This document shows positions 47,382 through 62,300 of a stretch of 64,000 nt of DNA, piece by piece. The position numbers and the translations under genes are program-made. The notes below the pieces were generated by a model. The model saw nothing but the letters and a program-made list of their open reading frames with translations. It was not told the DNA's origin and made no database searches. Every line of letters begins with the position of its first letter. Position 1 is the stretch's first letter. The stretch lies in contig VXAU01000307.1 in assembly GCA_013399695.1 (NCBI GenBank), forward strand, positions 882,884 to 946,883. The letters run 5' to 3'. The stretch is from Formicarius rufipectus. Taxonomy: Eukaryota > Chordata > Aves > Passeriformes > Formicariidae.

Positions 47382-50300
47382 CTGGAAATGCCAAATGAAC
47401 AGGTCATTTAAGAAGTGCACGTAAAAAGAATGGCTTTTATTCTTATTATTGTTACTGTTATTAAATCTGTTAGCATTTGAGCTTAGACTGAAGAACCCTT
47501 CAATCATTTTGGGTGTTCAGAATAACTACCACTACTAACCAAATGCCACCAAGTGCTAATCTTATGTTCTTCAGATAATCAATTGCCTCTGTTGGCAATC
47601 CAACGATTCTGTTGGATCTTACAAAGCAGGCTGAAAAACTGCAGTTTAACAAACGAGAGAGCAAGAACAACTCCTTGTAATCAGCGTTGGGCCTCAGTAC
47701 TGCAGCAGCCTGGCCCCTCTCCCCACTCCCCTGCTGAGGAGAACAAATCCCTGTCGGCGGGGCCGGCGGGGTCCAGGCTCCTGCTGCAGTGCTGTACTGA
47801 CATTCCTGGAGCTGCTGTCACAAGAAATCATTCTTCCACCCCACCTGAAGACTCATATATTGCTTTCACTGCCCTCTGGAGAAGCAGTGGAAGTCCTGCG
47901 TGTTCAGGCCCTTCTGGAGCAGGCGTCACACAGACACTTAAAATGCCAACAGTCTAGTCAAGACTTGTGCACAAACTCAAGAGTCGGGCCTCAAACCCTT
48001 CCTGACATTGCTGAATGCTGTCTTTGCCAAGTGGAGCATATCCCAGCTGGAGCCTTACGTGTTTGCTTCAGGAGGGTGACGTTTCTGCCTTAGCCAGGAG
48101 ATTGTTCCCAACAAAGCCATCAGAGAACACAACAGGAGCCCAGGAAGGAGCTGCTCAGTTATGTCCCACAGGCAAATTGGGAGAAGCAGGAGTAGAAAAG
48201 GGGAATTAAGTGAGATGAGGCCCTTTGCCCAAGGCTTTGCATGACACCCAGAGGAACATTCCAGCTACTGCGTGTAGAGATGTCCTCACCCAGAGCAACT
48301 GTAAGGCACAGCTGCCCAGTGCAGCTGGGTCACCTGCCCTAGTCTGGTATTTCAGTGGCCCACTATATGATTGTTCTAGGGATGTGTGGCTGGGTGGGGT
48401 TTAGCAGTAAGCCTGGACACACTAGTTTTCCTGGATAAGGAACAAACAAACCTTTCATTAACCCTCCTCCCCAAACCTCTGTTACTCATAACAACAGCTC
48501 AGAGTACGAGGGGATGTGTTTAATAAACATGATGATGTAAGTCACGTGATGATCCAAAAAGATCAAAACAAGGATATGTGCTATTATTTGCAGGCCAAGA
48601 TCAGAATTAGGGATTTAACACCAACTGCAATATTATAGGTCTGGTATTTAGCAGTTTGGAACTGATAAACTGCATGGTGGGAGAGCCAGTCTGAACAGAA
48701 AAAAGCCCACCCAGTGCTCTTACAGTTGTCAGAAAATGAGAATTAGCTTGCTCAGAGGTTTAAAAGATGGATTTGCAATGAAATGAACCAGTGGCATAAA
48801 AGAAATATACCTTGCACGGTTTTCTTCTTCCCAGCGCTCGTATTCTCTGATCATTTCAGCTAATAACTTCTTCTCTTCAGCAATTTCTATTTGCTTCTCT
48901 ATCTTTTTCTGCACTGAAAAACAAAACCAAAACAACATTTAGAAGATAACAGCTCTGCTAAACCTGAAGGGCTTTTAGAGCAAGCCTGAGTTTTGCTGTT
49001 CCTAAAGAGGCATACAAGCAAGAGCAAGAATATTCTCAGCTTATTTGTCTTTCATTCACTCAGAATGGAAAAGTTTTCACATTCAGAACTTCATAATAAT
49101 GTAATTAATAATAATGACTGCTTGCTCCTGCAATCTTTACTAGGCTTTGCTCTGGTGACAGCAATGGAAGTTAGTGTAAGGAATGCCAGTAGGAGTGAAG
49201 GTTGGGGAGGCAGGTTCAGATATGGTCACAGTGTTGCCCACTCAACCATACAGCTCATGCATGCTGGGCCAGGTGCTGAACAGACATGTTCTTCATCTTT
49301 GGGGCACAGGCAGCAGCCTGGGACCACTTACACTTCTCCTCCATCTGCAGTTGCCTTGTATTCATAGCATCTCTCAGCAGCTGAAATCGAGCCTCCCTCT
49401 CTAGTTTCATTTTCTCAATCTTCTTGGCCCAAACCTGATCATTCTCTTCCTTGTAGATCTTCTCATCTTCTTTTTCTTGCTCTTTCTCCTTCCGCAGCTG
49501 TTCAGCCAGGTGAGCCAGGTAATCAAGTTGGTCCTTTAGCAGCTCTTGCTGCAAACACACAGACATTTGCAGATCTGAGTAAATTAGTTCAGAAAAGCCT
49601 TTCAAAACCTGAAGAGGAGGTTCACAGCTAGTGTTGGAGCTGGGAGCCTTGAGCTCCATTCTAAACCCCACCATGGGAAAGAGCTGGTCAGAATCTTCTT
49701 CCCAGCCAGACAACAGCATATGAGCAGAACAAATACAGAGTGATCCCTTCCCCCACAGCAGCTCAGCTGCCTACAACACAGGCATTTCACAAGTGTTCAC
49801 CAGCTGATCAGGCTACTTCACCATCACCTGTATTAGGAGGCTTGGGATCCAATAGACACAATAAGTTCACCTCCTCTAATTCCACACTAAGGTCTAATGC
49901 TGAGTTTATACAACTTTCCTAACCTACATGAGTTTCCAGACACCTTGAGGAAAGAAATGTATGCTTGGTCTTAAAGTTACCTTGAAGCCCATTTGCACCC
50001 TAAAGTTGGACAGACATAGCCACAGCATTGAAAAACACGTCTGAGAAATTTAACATGAGGGTTTGCATCTATGTATATACAGAGAGCCATTAAATATGTA
50101 GACCACTCTTTTAGTATTAATTAATTAGAATAAGTTAAAGATTTAATTTTTTCTCCAGTTACAAATATTTACTAAATCAGGTCCAGGAAACAAAGACCAT
50201 TTTTCCACCCTCCAAGACTTCCATGCAGTATAAGGATGAAAAAGCTCGTGTGATTTATACACAGTGAAATCACCAGGGAGGGACAAAATTCCAGGATTCC

Positions 50301-53300
50301 CTGGGAGTCCCCCTTCTTTTTTCCAGCCTGGTAACCTTGCTGATTGTAAAGCATGCTTTGAAGTGCTCGCTGTGGTTTTAACAGGTAATAGGCTTCTGCA
50401 GAGCACTGGGAGGAGGAGAGGCAACAGGCTGTGCAACCAAAGAATCAGCTTGTCCAGAGAAAAGGGCTTGTGCCTGTTCTCAGTTACTCTGTGCAGTTCA
50501 CAGGGCCACAAAATGAAAAGTCTAGAATGAAAACTCTTACCTTTTTTTTGGTTTTCTCCTCAACATCCCTCTGGGGGTCCTGAAAATCTTGTTCTAAGAT
50601 TATCTTCTCTTCAGCAAGCTGACTTTGTTTTTCTTTATTCAGACGATTCATCTTGTCCTGTATTGCTTTGAGCAATATCTTCCTGCATTCCATCTGTTTG
50701 TATCGTTTCTGCCTCTCAAGCTCTTCATTTTCTTGCCTAACCAAGTGCAGCTCTTGGTCCTACAAGAGTAGAAATAGCCAGCTTGTAAAATCACTGCATA
50801 ACTTCAATTTAAGTGATGACTAGAGTTAGTTTCATTGGAATATTGAAGAGCAAAGTCTTTCTTGGTCACAACACAGAACTGGTGTTGTCTGCTAGACCTG
50901 TTAAAGCATGAACATCTTAGCATATCATTCATTAGAATTTAGGATTTTCTCTGTAATTATCACATGTACTTCAACACAAAAACACTGATGTTTTCCAAAT
51001 GTTTCAGGCAGACAGACAAAGTCATCTCTTTAGGGAAATCAATATCATTGCAGCACATGTTATCTATATCCAAATCTTCATACACAGCCATAGGAGCCAT
51101 GTGTAGGAGCCATGTGTCCCCTCTGTTTCTGTACATATTGTCTGTCCTGTGTCTGTGCTGGAAGTTCACAGCACTGCATCTCTTCTGGTCATAAGGTAGC
51201 ACCAAGTCATTAACTGGATCCTTATATTCTGATGGGCAGTTACTGGATTTCTGTGGCTTGAAATCATTCCACTTTATATTGGAAGGAATAGAAAAATGTA
51301 CAGTAAAACGGATTTCTTGAGAAAGAAACAATGGAAAATATCAAATGTATATTTGAGATAAAACAGTTTATCCAAGATGATTTAGTTCCCCCCCCCAAAA
51401 AAATGAAGTAGTATCATTAAGTAATTTATAAGCACAAATTCTGGACTTCTTGCATTTGAGTAAGTCTACAAGCACAACTGCACTGAAACATAGTCATAAA
51501 ACAGTATTGGCCTATCATTAGCTTATCTACAGCTCTCAGAAATCATGCTTTAGCTATCTGGAAGGCACACAGTTTTTTGTTAACCTGTCTTTCAATTAAA
51601 TGTGTGCTTTGTCATGTGAATAAGTCTTCTCAAAGCTATCAGCAGGCTCTTCATAAACAGCATGTCTAATCTTCCCCATCACTCCCTAAGGAACATCACT
51701 TTTTATGCTGGACGTCAAGCACTCACAGGCTCTTGCAGTGTTTCAGAGCCAAAGCTGACTTTGTATCTGCCTGAACTGTCAAATTCACTTTCAGAAGCTG
51801 GTAAAACAGCTTTGAAGCTCAACACATGTAATTTGAGCAACAGAATAAGTAATCCAAAAAGCTTTGAACAATAAAGGTGGAACGAAAGTGGAAATAGTCA
51901 TCAGTCTGCTGTGCAAGTTGGCACATGTCTTAGGGTGAATTCTGACATCAGTGAAGTTGTATGAGAGTAGCCAAGGATGGGAACCATGGAAGTTTATACA
52001 CTGGAGTAACACAAAATTGCAGATGTACAAAGAAATGGCTAGCAACCATCCCTCTGCAAGCCAGGACCAAAGTGCTATGGCAGAAATTCAGGAAACATCA
52101 GCCAGGATAACAAGAATTTCATGACTTTCTCAAGAAATCACAATTCTTTAAGTGAGAGAAGACACGGGAGTAGGAAGGCAGCTAATGTAGCAAATGCAGA
52201 AATCACTGTCTCTGTTTTGTCAGTCTCTCTGAGATATCCTAATGCACACATATGGTCTGTTGTAGTGAAGCTACAAGTTTTGCTTCATGAAATAATCTGT
52301 TTTCATAAAAGAAGCCAGGAGAAACCTTTATACACAGAGACACAGCTGACAACAGCGGGTCCTTCACCCGGATGAAACCTCTGATCATTAGGGGCTACCA
52401 GCTCTGCACTGAGAAACTTGTAAGAGACCATCTGCCACATCCCTCTTCTGCTGAGAAAGGATTACTTCCCATTTTCCATAGAGAAACTCTCCTTTGAAGA
52501 AAGATTTTTCTTCAGAGAACAAACCACTTCACCAGAAATGTGTCTCTCTGACAGAGCCCAAGGCAGCTGTCTTCAGGGGAAGCTACAGAGTGTTCTAATA
52601 GCATTTTTCTGAAAAGGCCAGTTAAGTAGCAGCATTCTTTGCCTGGGAGGTTTGGCAGTGCCTTAGAAGTTGTTACAGGAAAATAACTCTATTCTGCATG
52701 TTTTTAAATAAGTAAAACCTTACAGTCTAGCTTGGAATAAGGACTCTACCATTTAACAGCCAGGATTTTCAGAGCTTTAGATTCATCACTGTCTTCATTT
52801 TTAAAAAGTAGTGGAGTATATGTCTCTTGCCAATGTCAGCTTGCACTGTCTAACAAAGTATCCCAAGTGATCTTTTAATCTCTCCGTGTAAATAGCTGCA
52901 AAACGAGGACTGAGTCTGAACTAAATAGTCTCCCATAACTCAAAGCCAGCACAGAATACTGAAGTAGCAAGCTGCAGTAAGGCCAGAACTACACCAAGAC
53001 AGACGGGGAGGGATTAGCTAAAAAGAGGGTAGTGGCCAAACAGCTGGGCCATGGTAGCCAAATGCCTCCCATGATGTGACACCAAACAATGTCCAGGTCT
53101 AATAGGTAAGAGAACTTAGGTGCTGCTTGCTAAGTTGTTTTTAAAATAATGAAATAAATAAAAAATGCTGGATTCGGAAATTCAGTCAGCTGGAGCTTAA
53201 GCAGTTGTGATTTTTTCCTACAAATATTTTAACTCGTGTGTGTATCTGTGTCCTGAGTGCCCCAACAGGCTCTGCAACCTCCCTGCAAGGCCCCTGGCTC

Positions 53301-56300
53301 CTATGCCCACAGCCAGCCCCAACATGAGTCTGGCATCAGCACTGGGAGGGAGTGTGTGAGAAGGGCTGAGAGGAGCTGCAGCTGGGCTCAGTCTCTTGCC
53401 TTGGTGCCCACATGAGCCATGCTGCAGGTACCCCTCTGCCTGAGGTCAATCCTCATCCACGTGTGCTATGTCTTGGACTCCATCACAAGCACTGTGGGCT
53501 GTTGGATTTCTCCTGTTCCTGTCAGCAGACCCACTCTGCTCCATTCCTTTGGGTGCTGTAGGACTCTTGCACGGGAGGACTACTTGCCTGCCCTACTGTC
53601 ACCTTCAGCTCCTGGTCACACTCCCCTCTGTGTTGTTTCCTTCCACTACACTTACCGTGATGACTAAACATAAGTATTGTGGTCCAAGATGTGCTGTTCC
53701 ACACATCAGCTGAGAAACAAGACTCTCTAGCTATCCTGCAGGAAACTGGAAATCAGAAAACTGCAAAGATGCCTTGCAAAAGCTTAAAATATTTCCATTT
53801 CCCACAATGGCCCTGAGAGATTTTGAATGCCAAAATCCTTTACAGTGCCAACTTTGAAAAGATGTATTTCCCGCTGTAAACAGGAATGCCTTTGACACAG
53901 CTCTGGAAAAGAAGCTTAGCATAATAGGACAGGCTCAGAAACTAATGAAATCAATGAAGATACAAATAAGGTATGGATTAGTCTAAATGTCTAGTAAGCC
54001 TATCATTAGGAAGGCCTTATACACAACCCTGAATGCAGAATGATATGGAAATTACCAGCCATTGAGCCTCCTCTTTCTTCAGCTGCTGCTCCTCCTCTTT
54101 GAGGGCAGTGTGCACGGCCACCTGGGCATCGAGCGTGTTCAGCATCTCCTGAATCCGTGCCAATGCCTTCTGTGCTTCCAGCTCTGCTTGATGATCCTTA
54201 GCCAACAGCTCCTTCTCACAGATCTCCTCCAACCTCTGCTCCTCCATCTTCTCCTCCTTTTTTAGTTGCTCCTTCAGAGCCTGCTGGGCCAGCTGGCTGT
54301 CACTCGATTCCTTCTTGTTCCTCTTCACACACAGTGTGCGAAATTCCTCGCATTGGTTTCTGAAAGGCAAGGCAAGTTTTTTAAGAAGAGTCTCAAAACA
54401 ATAAATCTGGAGGTGTGTGATGGATGGAGCCTCCCAGCTCATTACTACTCAAAGGACAACAACTCAGGATGCCAGTTCTACACAGGGTCTGACTACTGTG
54501 AGGCTGAATGAACCACAAAGAGCCTGATTTGATGGAGATTTTGACATCAATGAGTTGAAGAATTAGCATTTATTAAAAAAAAAACCTACATCAGCTTCCT
54601 CAGAAGGGAAAGCAGAGGGGCTCATGACCAGTGACAGGACCAGGGAACCACTGGAGTTGTGTCAGGGGGGGATCTCAGGGAAAGGCTCTTCCCCCAGAGG
54701 GTGGTGGGCACTGAGCAGGCTCCCCAGGGCAGTGGGCACAGCCCCGAGGCTGCCAGAGCTCCAGGAGAGTTTGGACAACAGGACAGGGACAGGGTGGAAT
54801 TGTTGGGGTGTCTGTGCAGGGCCAGGGGTTGGACTCGATGATCCTTGTGGGTCCCCCCCAGCTCAGGATATTTTATGATTCTAAACACACAATGTAGACG
54901 TACTTTATATATACAATATGTATTACACATGTAGCAAGAACATGTGTTGTGGGGGCTTCCTGTGAATATATCCTATAAAGCACATGCACACTATGCTTAT
55001 TCAAACATGTGGGTTGCTCTTTTATTCAAAAGAAGACTTAGACTACATTTATAAGTCACCTGAAAACTCATTCATATTCAGAAAATACAGTAAGCATGGA
55101 AATGTAGGTTACACGGTTGAACAGGAACCACTAGAATTTTATTAATTTTTTAAGTGAAGTTTTGTGAGATAATTCAGACAAGTTGCAGTAAAAGCCTGGA
55201 GAAGTCAGAAAGTCAAAGAAGTAATGCAGTTTTCCATTTTCATTTACCCTCTGCAACTGAGTTGCACAGAAGGAGGTAATTTATCTTCAGCTGAAAATTG
55301 AACTAATCACAGATTCTGCTTTCATTTTTGCAAACAAAGCACTACTGAAATCAACACATGCTATCAAACATTATTTAATTTCAATAATCTGCAAGCAGTT
55401 TAATTCTGTTCTACAACCAGGATATAGATTTTTCATAAAGTCAGAATGTGAAACTGGCAGACAATGGTGAAGACCAACAAGTGTGAAGGATCTCTAAGCT
55501 CTGAGGATGTGTAAAATCCTACACAAAAAAAGTAAAAAGATATCTCACAATTTCATGCTGAGTGAAACAACATTTACAGATTATTGCAAAGCTATTTAGG
55601 AGTTCACAGCAGACACCTTAAGATACCATTGTCTGAATCTTGAACCACTGCCTGACAGCAGTAGTTACCTGCACAATGTGAAATGCTATTACATTATACA
55701 ACATTTAGTAACAATCCTGTGTAGCAAAAATATTAAATCATCATCAGGCAATGACCTCATGCTATTACCAATCTCCATATTAGCATATTTACTTAATTTT
55801 CTTAACTGCAGCAATGAAACAAAATCTGAATGAACCCACTGCTTATGGTCACACCATATTTTCTCCAAATGTTGGCATTCACAATTTGCTGCCTCATTTC
55901 AGCTGTAACCTCCTGGGGCTACAGGCATTTCCCTGTTCATCTCCTGTCTGTAAAGTACCCAGTGCCATGGGCCTGTGTTGGAAGGTGAAAGGCACTATGC
56001 ACAAACAATAAAAGGGAGAGTACTGCTGGGAAAACAAAATTCCCATTATTCTTTATATCCATGAGATATTTCTAACCACTTCACTGCTCTTGACTGAGAA
56101 GAAAGCAATCTGTCAAGGCCCCTTTCATCAACCCCGGTCTAAGATAAAACCCTGTGACACTTTGCACTTTTCTCTCCCAGTCCTGGTACATGGCACAACC
56201 TCTAATCACATGCTGGGCTTTTCCCCTAGAGCTGGGCTTTTACCATCTAAAAACTGTCCATGGAGTGAGGAACCATCCTTAGCTCAGCTTCAGAAGAGGA

Positions 56301-59300
56301 GGGTGAGCAAGTGCCATAATGAAGAAGCAGGGGTTAGTATTGTATTCAACACTGTTCACCATCCTTGTCAGTGACATGGAGATGGGAACAGATGCACCCT
56401 CAGCCAGTTTGCCAATGACACTGACCTGTGCAGTGCAGTCACACACGGGAGGGAAGGCACGGGGCATCCCCAGGGACATGGACAGGATGGACAGGGCGTG
56501 ATCCCAGGTATCAGCACAGGCTGGGTGGAGAATGGATTGATAGCAGCCTTGGGAACAAGGACTTGGGGTGCTGGTGGGGGAGAGGCTGGACAAGACCCAG
56601 CCCAGAAACTCCCCGTGCCCTGGTGGACAGCAGGACAGGGGCAATTCTGCCCCTCTGCCCCCTCAGAATTCCCCACCTGGAATTCTTCCAGCCCTGGGAA
56701 ACAGCAGCACAGGGATGTGGAGCTGCTGGAGAGAGTCCAGACGAGACCCCGGAGATGCTGCAGGGCTGGAGCCCCTCTGCTCTGGAGCCAGCCTGGGAGA
56801 GCTGGGGGGGCTCACCTGGAGCAGAGAAGGCTCCAGGGACACCTGAGAGCCCCTTGCAGAGCCTAAAGGGGCTCCAGGAGAGCTGGAGAGGGACTGGGGA
56901 CAAGGCCTGGAGGGACAGGACACAGGGAATGGCTTCCCAGTGCCAGAGGGCAGGGATGGGGGGGGTATTGGGAAGGAATCCTGGCCTCTGAGTCAGGCCC
57001 TGGCACAGGTTGGGCAGAGAAGCTGTGGCTGCCCCTGGATCCCTGGGAGTGTCCAAGGTCAAGCTGGACAGCTCCACAAACATTCTACAGCCCTGCTGGT
57101 TTTTGTTATGTGTTACCACTGGAATCTATCTTCCATCTCCTGGGCAGGAATTAGTGGTCATTAAAGTCTACAGCTCTAATTTGTATTCATGAAAAATATA
57201 CCTCTCAAGTGTTTGGATGCCATTATTAATGTTTGAAATCTTACACCATTAGCAATAACTGTATTACCTTAACAGAATGGGTTCAAAAGTTCTCTCCGCA
57301 GCAAAGGACAAAATAATTAGTTATTCTTTTCTGTGATTATAAAATAATCTGATATTAATTGAATTCTCAGAGGGGAGGAGAAGTTAATTATTTACATTGA
57401 GCATTGCTAGAATTTTAATATAAAATAACCCTGTAATTGCTTGATTTCATCAAAATAATTCCTTCAAAGCAGCTTTTACAGCAACCTATAAACATCTGCT
57501 CCCCCAGATGGCTGGTTTTCTTCCTCACTTTGGTATCCTAAGCTTCTTAACATTAAAACTGTGTCTCTATGTGGCTACTTCCCAAAGACAGAAACCCCCC
57601 ACTAGTTATTTATTCATTTTATGGCTGCAGTATGAAGTTGCTGGAATAACAACGTTCCCATATGGATGCTTCTGATGTTACCACAAGAAAGAGGATGTGA
57701 TATGTGTTTTATGCAAATTTTAAGATGTTGAAATTGTCTTTAAAGTTACCAATGATGAACATACCCTCAGGCTAGCACTGGCGGGATATCTTCTCATACA
57801 AGGTGTAGTGCTTCATGAAAATGAATTTCAGCAGGACTCTGGTGGCCCAAGGACTGTCCCCTCTGTCACTTCATGACAAAGGACTTCTCCTGGCTAAGAT
57901 CACTACTGAGAAGCTGTTAAACCTGTACCCTTAGGCCACTGCTCCAAACCAGCCCACAGGGCTGATGAAATTGCTGCCTTTTAGGACTCTGGAATAAGGT
58001 ATGAGAGTAAAGGTGTTCCTGTACTTCAGGTTTGAGAGAAGTGCCTTGCTTAGAGTTAAAGGAAAGACAAAGTCTGTATCAGGTTTCATAAAGACATTCA
58101 AAGTAGTTGTAAATTCACACGCAAAGAGGAACAGAAAATCATGTGTATATCCACCTGCTACTAGATTGACTTCCCAGGGCTCCTCTGGGTGTGCCCTGGA
58201 GCAATGATCTCCAAAGTGGGGCGTGCAGGAGGAGAATGTTTTGTATCATTAGTAAATATCACTGAAAAGTAAAAAGCAGTGTTTATTTCATCCTTACCCC
58301 ACCCTCTTCTAATTTATATTTTTGCATATGTTTTGTAAAGTACACAGCATACCAGCACAGTAGTACAAGCATGTAATTTATAAGTAAGTAAATATATTGG
58401 AGAAGAGTGCTAAGTTTTTTTACAACTAGGGATGTTCAATCAAAGAGGTTTGGAGGCCACTGCCCCAGAAGACAGGTTGTGACACAATCACAGATTCCCG
58501 TTTGTGGATTTTCAGTATGTATTGGTCTCTGGAGCAGCAAAGCCTGCTCCCAGATCTCTGCCTGGACCATGATGATTTAGGAAGAAGAGTAACAGCTAAC
58601 AGCTAGGGAAAACCAGATTTGGGGTTACTTAAAGAAAAATACATGCAGATTAAGATATTGAAGTTACTAATCTAATCAGAATCAATCACTGCAGCAGAGG
58701 CTTCCTTTCTCATTGGAGAAGGACAGAGAAGGAAAGGCTTATAAAATATAACTAAGAATATACACCTGAAGAGAGATACCTGTCACAGGCAAGGTGAACT
58801 GCTGTCAGTTGGTGTTTATATTAGAGTTCTGTTCTTTCATAGGAATCTTAATTTTAAAGCAGAAAGGGACAGAGCTAGAGGAGCTGACTGTGGAATGTAG
58901 TCCTGTTACATCAGGACAGACAAAGAGAAGGACTCTGTGCTCTGTAGGGTGAAAATTCGTCTGCAAAGATACACCAAGATTACCACTCAAAACAATGAAG
59001 AGAGATGAATTCACTGCCTCCAAAACCTCTGAAAAATTGCAGCCAGCAGAATACCACCAATAAAGCACCAGTAACGCTTTTTAATGGGATGCTGCATGGT
59101 ATGAATATTGCTTAGATCCAAGAGCAGAGTGTAAAAGGTAAAGAGATAATAATAGGATAAAATAATCCCATGAGAATGAGTGAACCACAGATCATGAGGG
59201 TTGTACTGGGAAGACAAAGGACCTGAGACAGGCAACTGCAGCATGTAAGTTCAAGTATGTGACACAAATTATATGATTCAGTTGTGAGATTCATTTTGCC

Positions 59301-62300
59301 ATTAAAATATCTAAAATTAGACATCTAAACAGGAATCTAGATCTGTGCTAAATTCCCTCTCTGATCAATGGGAACCTGCTCCCAGTCAGTGGAGGTTAGG
59401 GTGCAGTTCAACTGACAGGGCAGGATAAACCCTCCTGAGGGTGACATGAGGTTCCTTTAATTGTCCTGATCTCAATGAAGATCTAAGTAGAGCAGGAATT
59501 CAGATTCCCAGTGAATATAAAGATACCAACATTTAGCCACCTACCTTTAGGTGTCTACATCACATCTCCTTGGTGTGTAAGACAAGCTACAAACACAAAA
59601 TAATAGGCATTCCAGAAGCAGCCCTTCTAAACCATTTTAAAAAGAGAGGTTCAGCCACTTTGTCTGATAGGTAGAGAACAAACCAGCAGTTGTAAATGGC
59701 AAGGGCCATGTTTTCAAGCCACCATGTGAACTTAGAAGTGCATACACTGCCTAGCAGCTGTCTTAGCCAATAAACCCCACATTTAAACAGACATTTACCT
59801 GTGAAATTAGTTAATTAGAGTTTATGCACAAGTGAAAGCCAGTGTCTGCTTTTATCCCCAGCCTCTCCACACTGAGAAGCAGGTGTTATAGATTTCACAG
59901 CACTGTGGGAGACTGAGAAGAGGCACTTCAAATGATTACAACTAAATAACATTATTATTTCTTTCATCCCTTCCTCAGAAAACCAGATTTCCAAGAATGG
60001 AACAGGGCAGATTTCATGCCAAGGCCTCAGGGTCTAATAAGCATCTGTAAGTTTTACTGCCTTCAGTCAGGAAGACTTGGCACAGAACTTCAGGCTGCAC
60101 TAAAACCTGAACTGCAGCTGCTGTTCTTGAAAAGTATGCAATAAACAGAAACACTTGGTTTTTGGACAATCTTTTCCAGGATCTTTGACATATTAGCTTA
60201 GTAAGCATAATTTAGGCCAAATTGCCCCTTCCTATGGATCCTGTTCACTCCAACAGTATAAAGCTGGAACAGGAATTACAAAAACAGCTGACTAGGCAGG
60301 TGAAACTACAGGGATGCTCACATAGGACAAGGAGGACAAACTGCACTTGCAAGGATTAACTTTTTCCTGTTTTATTGTTTCAATCACATTCATTTTTCCT
60401 TCCTCAGTTTATTATTGCCACTTTCTTGTTAAACTGTCCCTTTATATTTACTTCGGGTAAATTCTCTTTTATAAAATATTCTTATGGCAATACCTGAATT
60501 GCTGCTCTCGTTTTTCAGCCACCAGTTGTTGTCTTTCTTTTTCCCTCTTCTCCCTCAGTAATCTTGTTCGTTCCTTCATCTTTCCTTCTTTGTCCTGTTC
60601 CTCCATTTCTTGAAGTGCATCCACCTCGGCGAAGTACTTACTTTCCTCCTCCTCCAGGAGGTCACGAAGCCTGTAATGAAAACATTTAAATAAAAGCTAA
60701 ATCAATCCTTCTGTTGAAGGATAAACTTTATTTATTATTAGCACAAAATGGGTACTGGGCTCCTCTCACTACCTCTTGCAAATGCCAAAGAAGGGAACAT
60801 CAAATTTTAACTCCGGGATCATTCCTACAGTGATTCTGTCCAGGCACAGTTTAAACTCCTTATCTTACAAACTGGCTTCCAATGCTTCTTCACAATTTAA
60901 GTCCCCCATTAAATATATTATTCTAGTTTCCAGACAACAATTGTCACCAGATAATAACAATTTGATTTTGTAGTATTGTTATCCTTCAGCACAGAATCAT
61001 GGAATCTCCTGAGTTGGAAAGGACCCACAAGGATCATCCAGTCCAACCCCTGGCCCTGCTCAGACACCCCGACAATCCCACCCTGTCTCTATCCCGTTGT
61101 CCAACCCCTCCTGGAGCTCTGGCAGCCTCGAGGCTGTGCCCACTGCCCTGGGGAGCCTGGTCAGTGCCCACCACCCCCTGAGAGAAGAATCTTTTCCCAA
61201 TATCCCTCCCTTCTCTGTGCATTTATAATTGTATCTTCCCTCAAACTACTTCTTGTTAGTTTAGCATCACTCCATAAGCCACTTCATCCTGAAATATCTT
61301 TCATGAGAAAATTACGTCAAGTCGGCAATTTTCAAACATGCTATCACTCACCTCTCTGTTAATCCTAGCAGTGAGAAACCTGGGGCTATGGGATTACCCA
61401 TTCCAGCCTAAATGCCACAGTGTGTCTACAGAAAAGGACCTAGGGCTCCCGGCAGACAAGTTAAACACAAGCCAGCAATGCACCCTTGTGGCAAAGAAAG
61501 CCACTGGCATCTTGGGCTGCGGGAGGAGGAGCACCGAGAGCAGATCCGGGCGTGGGGAATCCTTCCTCTCGGAGCTGCTGAGACCAAATCCGGAGTGTGG
61601 ATCCAGTCCTGGGCTACCCAGCACCAGAAACACGCAGCCCGAGGGGAGGGAGCCCAGCGGAGGGACAATAAGGCACTGCAGCACCTCTCCTAAAGAAAGA
61701 ATATCTCCGTCTCCTGAGAGAACTGGGACTGTTCAGCCTGGAGAAGGTTCAGGGGGATCTTATCCATGTACATAAATACTTGAAGGGAGGGAATGAAGAA
61801 AAGACAGACAGCTTCTCCTCAGCAGTGCCCAGTGACAGAGCATGAGGCACTGGGTATGTATTAAAACATGTGGAATTTCATACGAACCCAAGAAAACACC
61901 TTTTTTTTCCCCTCTTTTTACTATGAGGGTGTTCAGAGACTGGGCAGGTTGCCCACAGAGGTGATGGAATCTTCATGTGTGGAGATAAGCAAAACCCAAA
62001 TGGACACACACTGCTGGAAAACCTGCTCTCAGTCACTGTTTGAGCAGGGCATTGGATCAGATAATCTCAGGAAGTTCCTTCCAACCTCTGTTCTGTGGAA
62101 TCTGCATACAATTCCTCTGAAGGCACATCAGACCAAGACAGCATACTGATGGCCTTCGGAGCTGCAAAGTCACTTCACATGAAATAGTAAATGATAAGTT
62201 AAATCATATGATTTTTCCCTAAGATCAGCTGTTGTTTACAGAGCCATAATAAGCCCCACTTTGAATATTTCTGAAAGACTTCTAAAAGGTTTTTAATTTT

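Larger units (their letters stand above)
54360..60493 (-). other. CFAP53: CFAP53 intron 3
   Basis: 6134 bases with GT-AG ends, carrying CR1 copies at 54598-54883 and 56318-57062. The remainder is AT-rich unique sequence with no recognisable feature. Confidence 0.9.
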
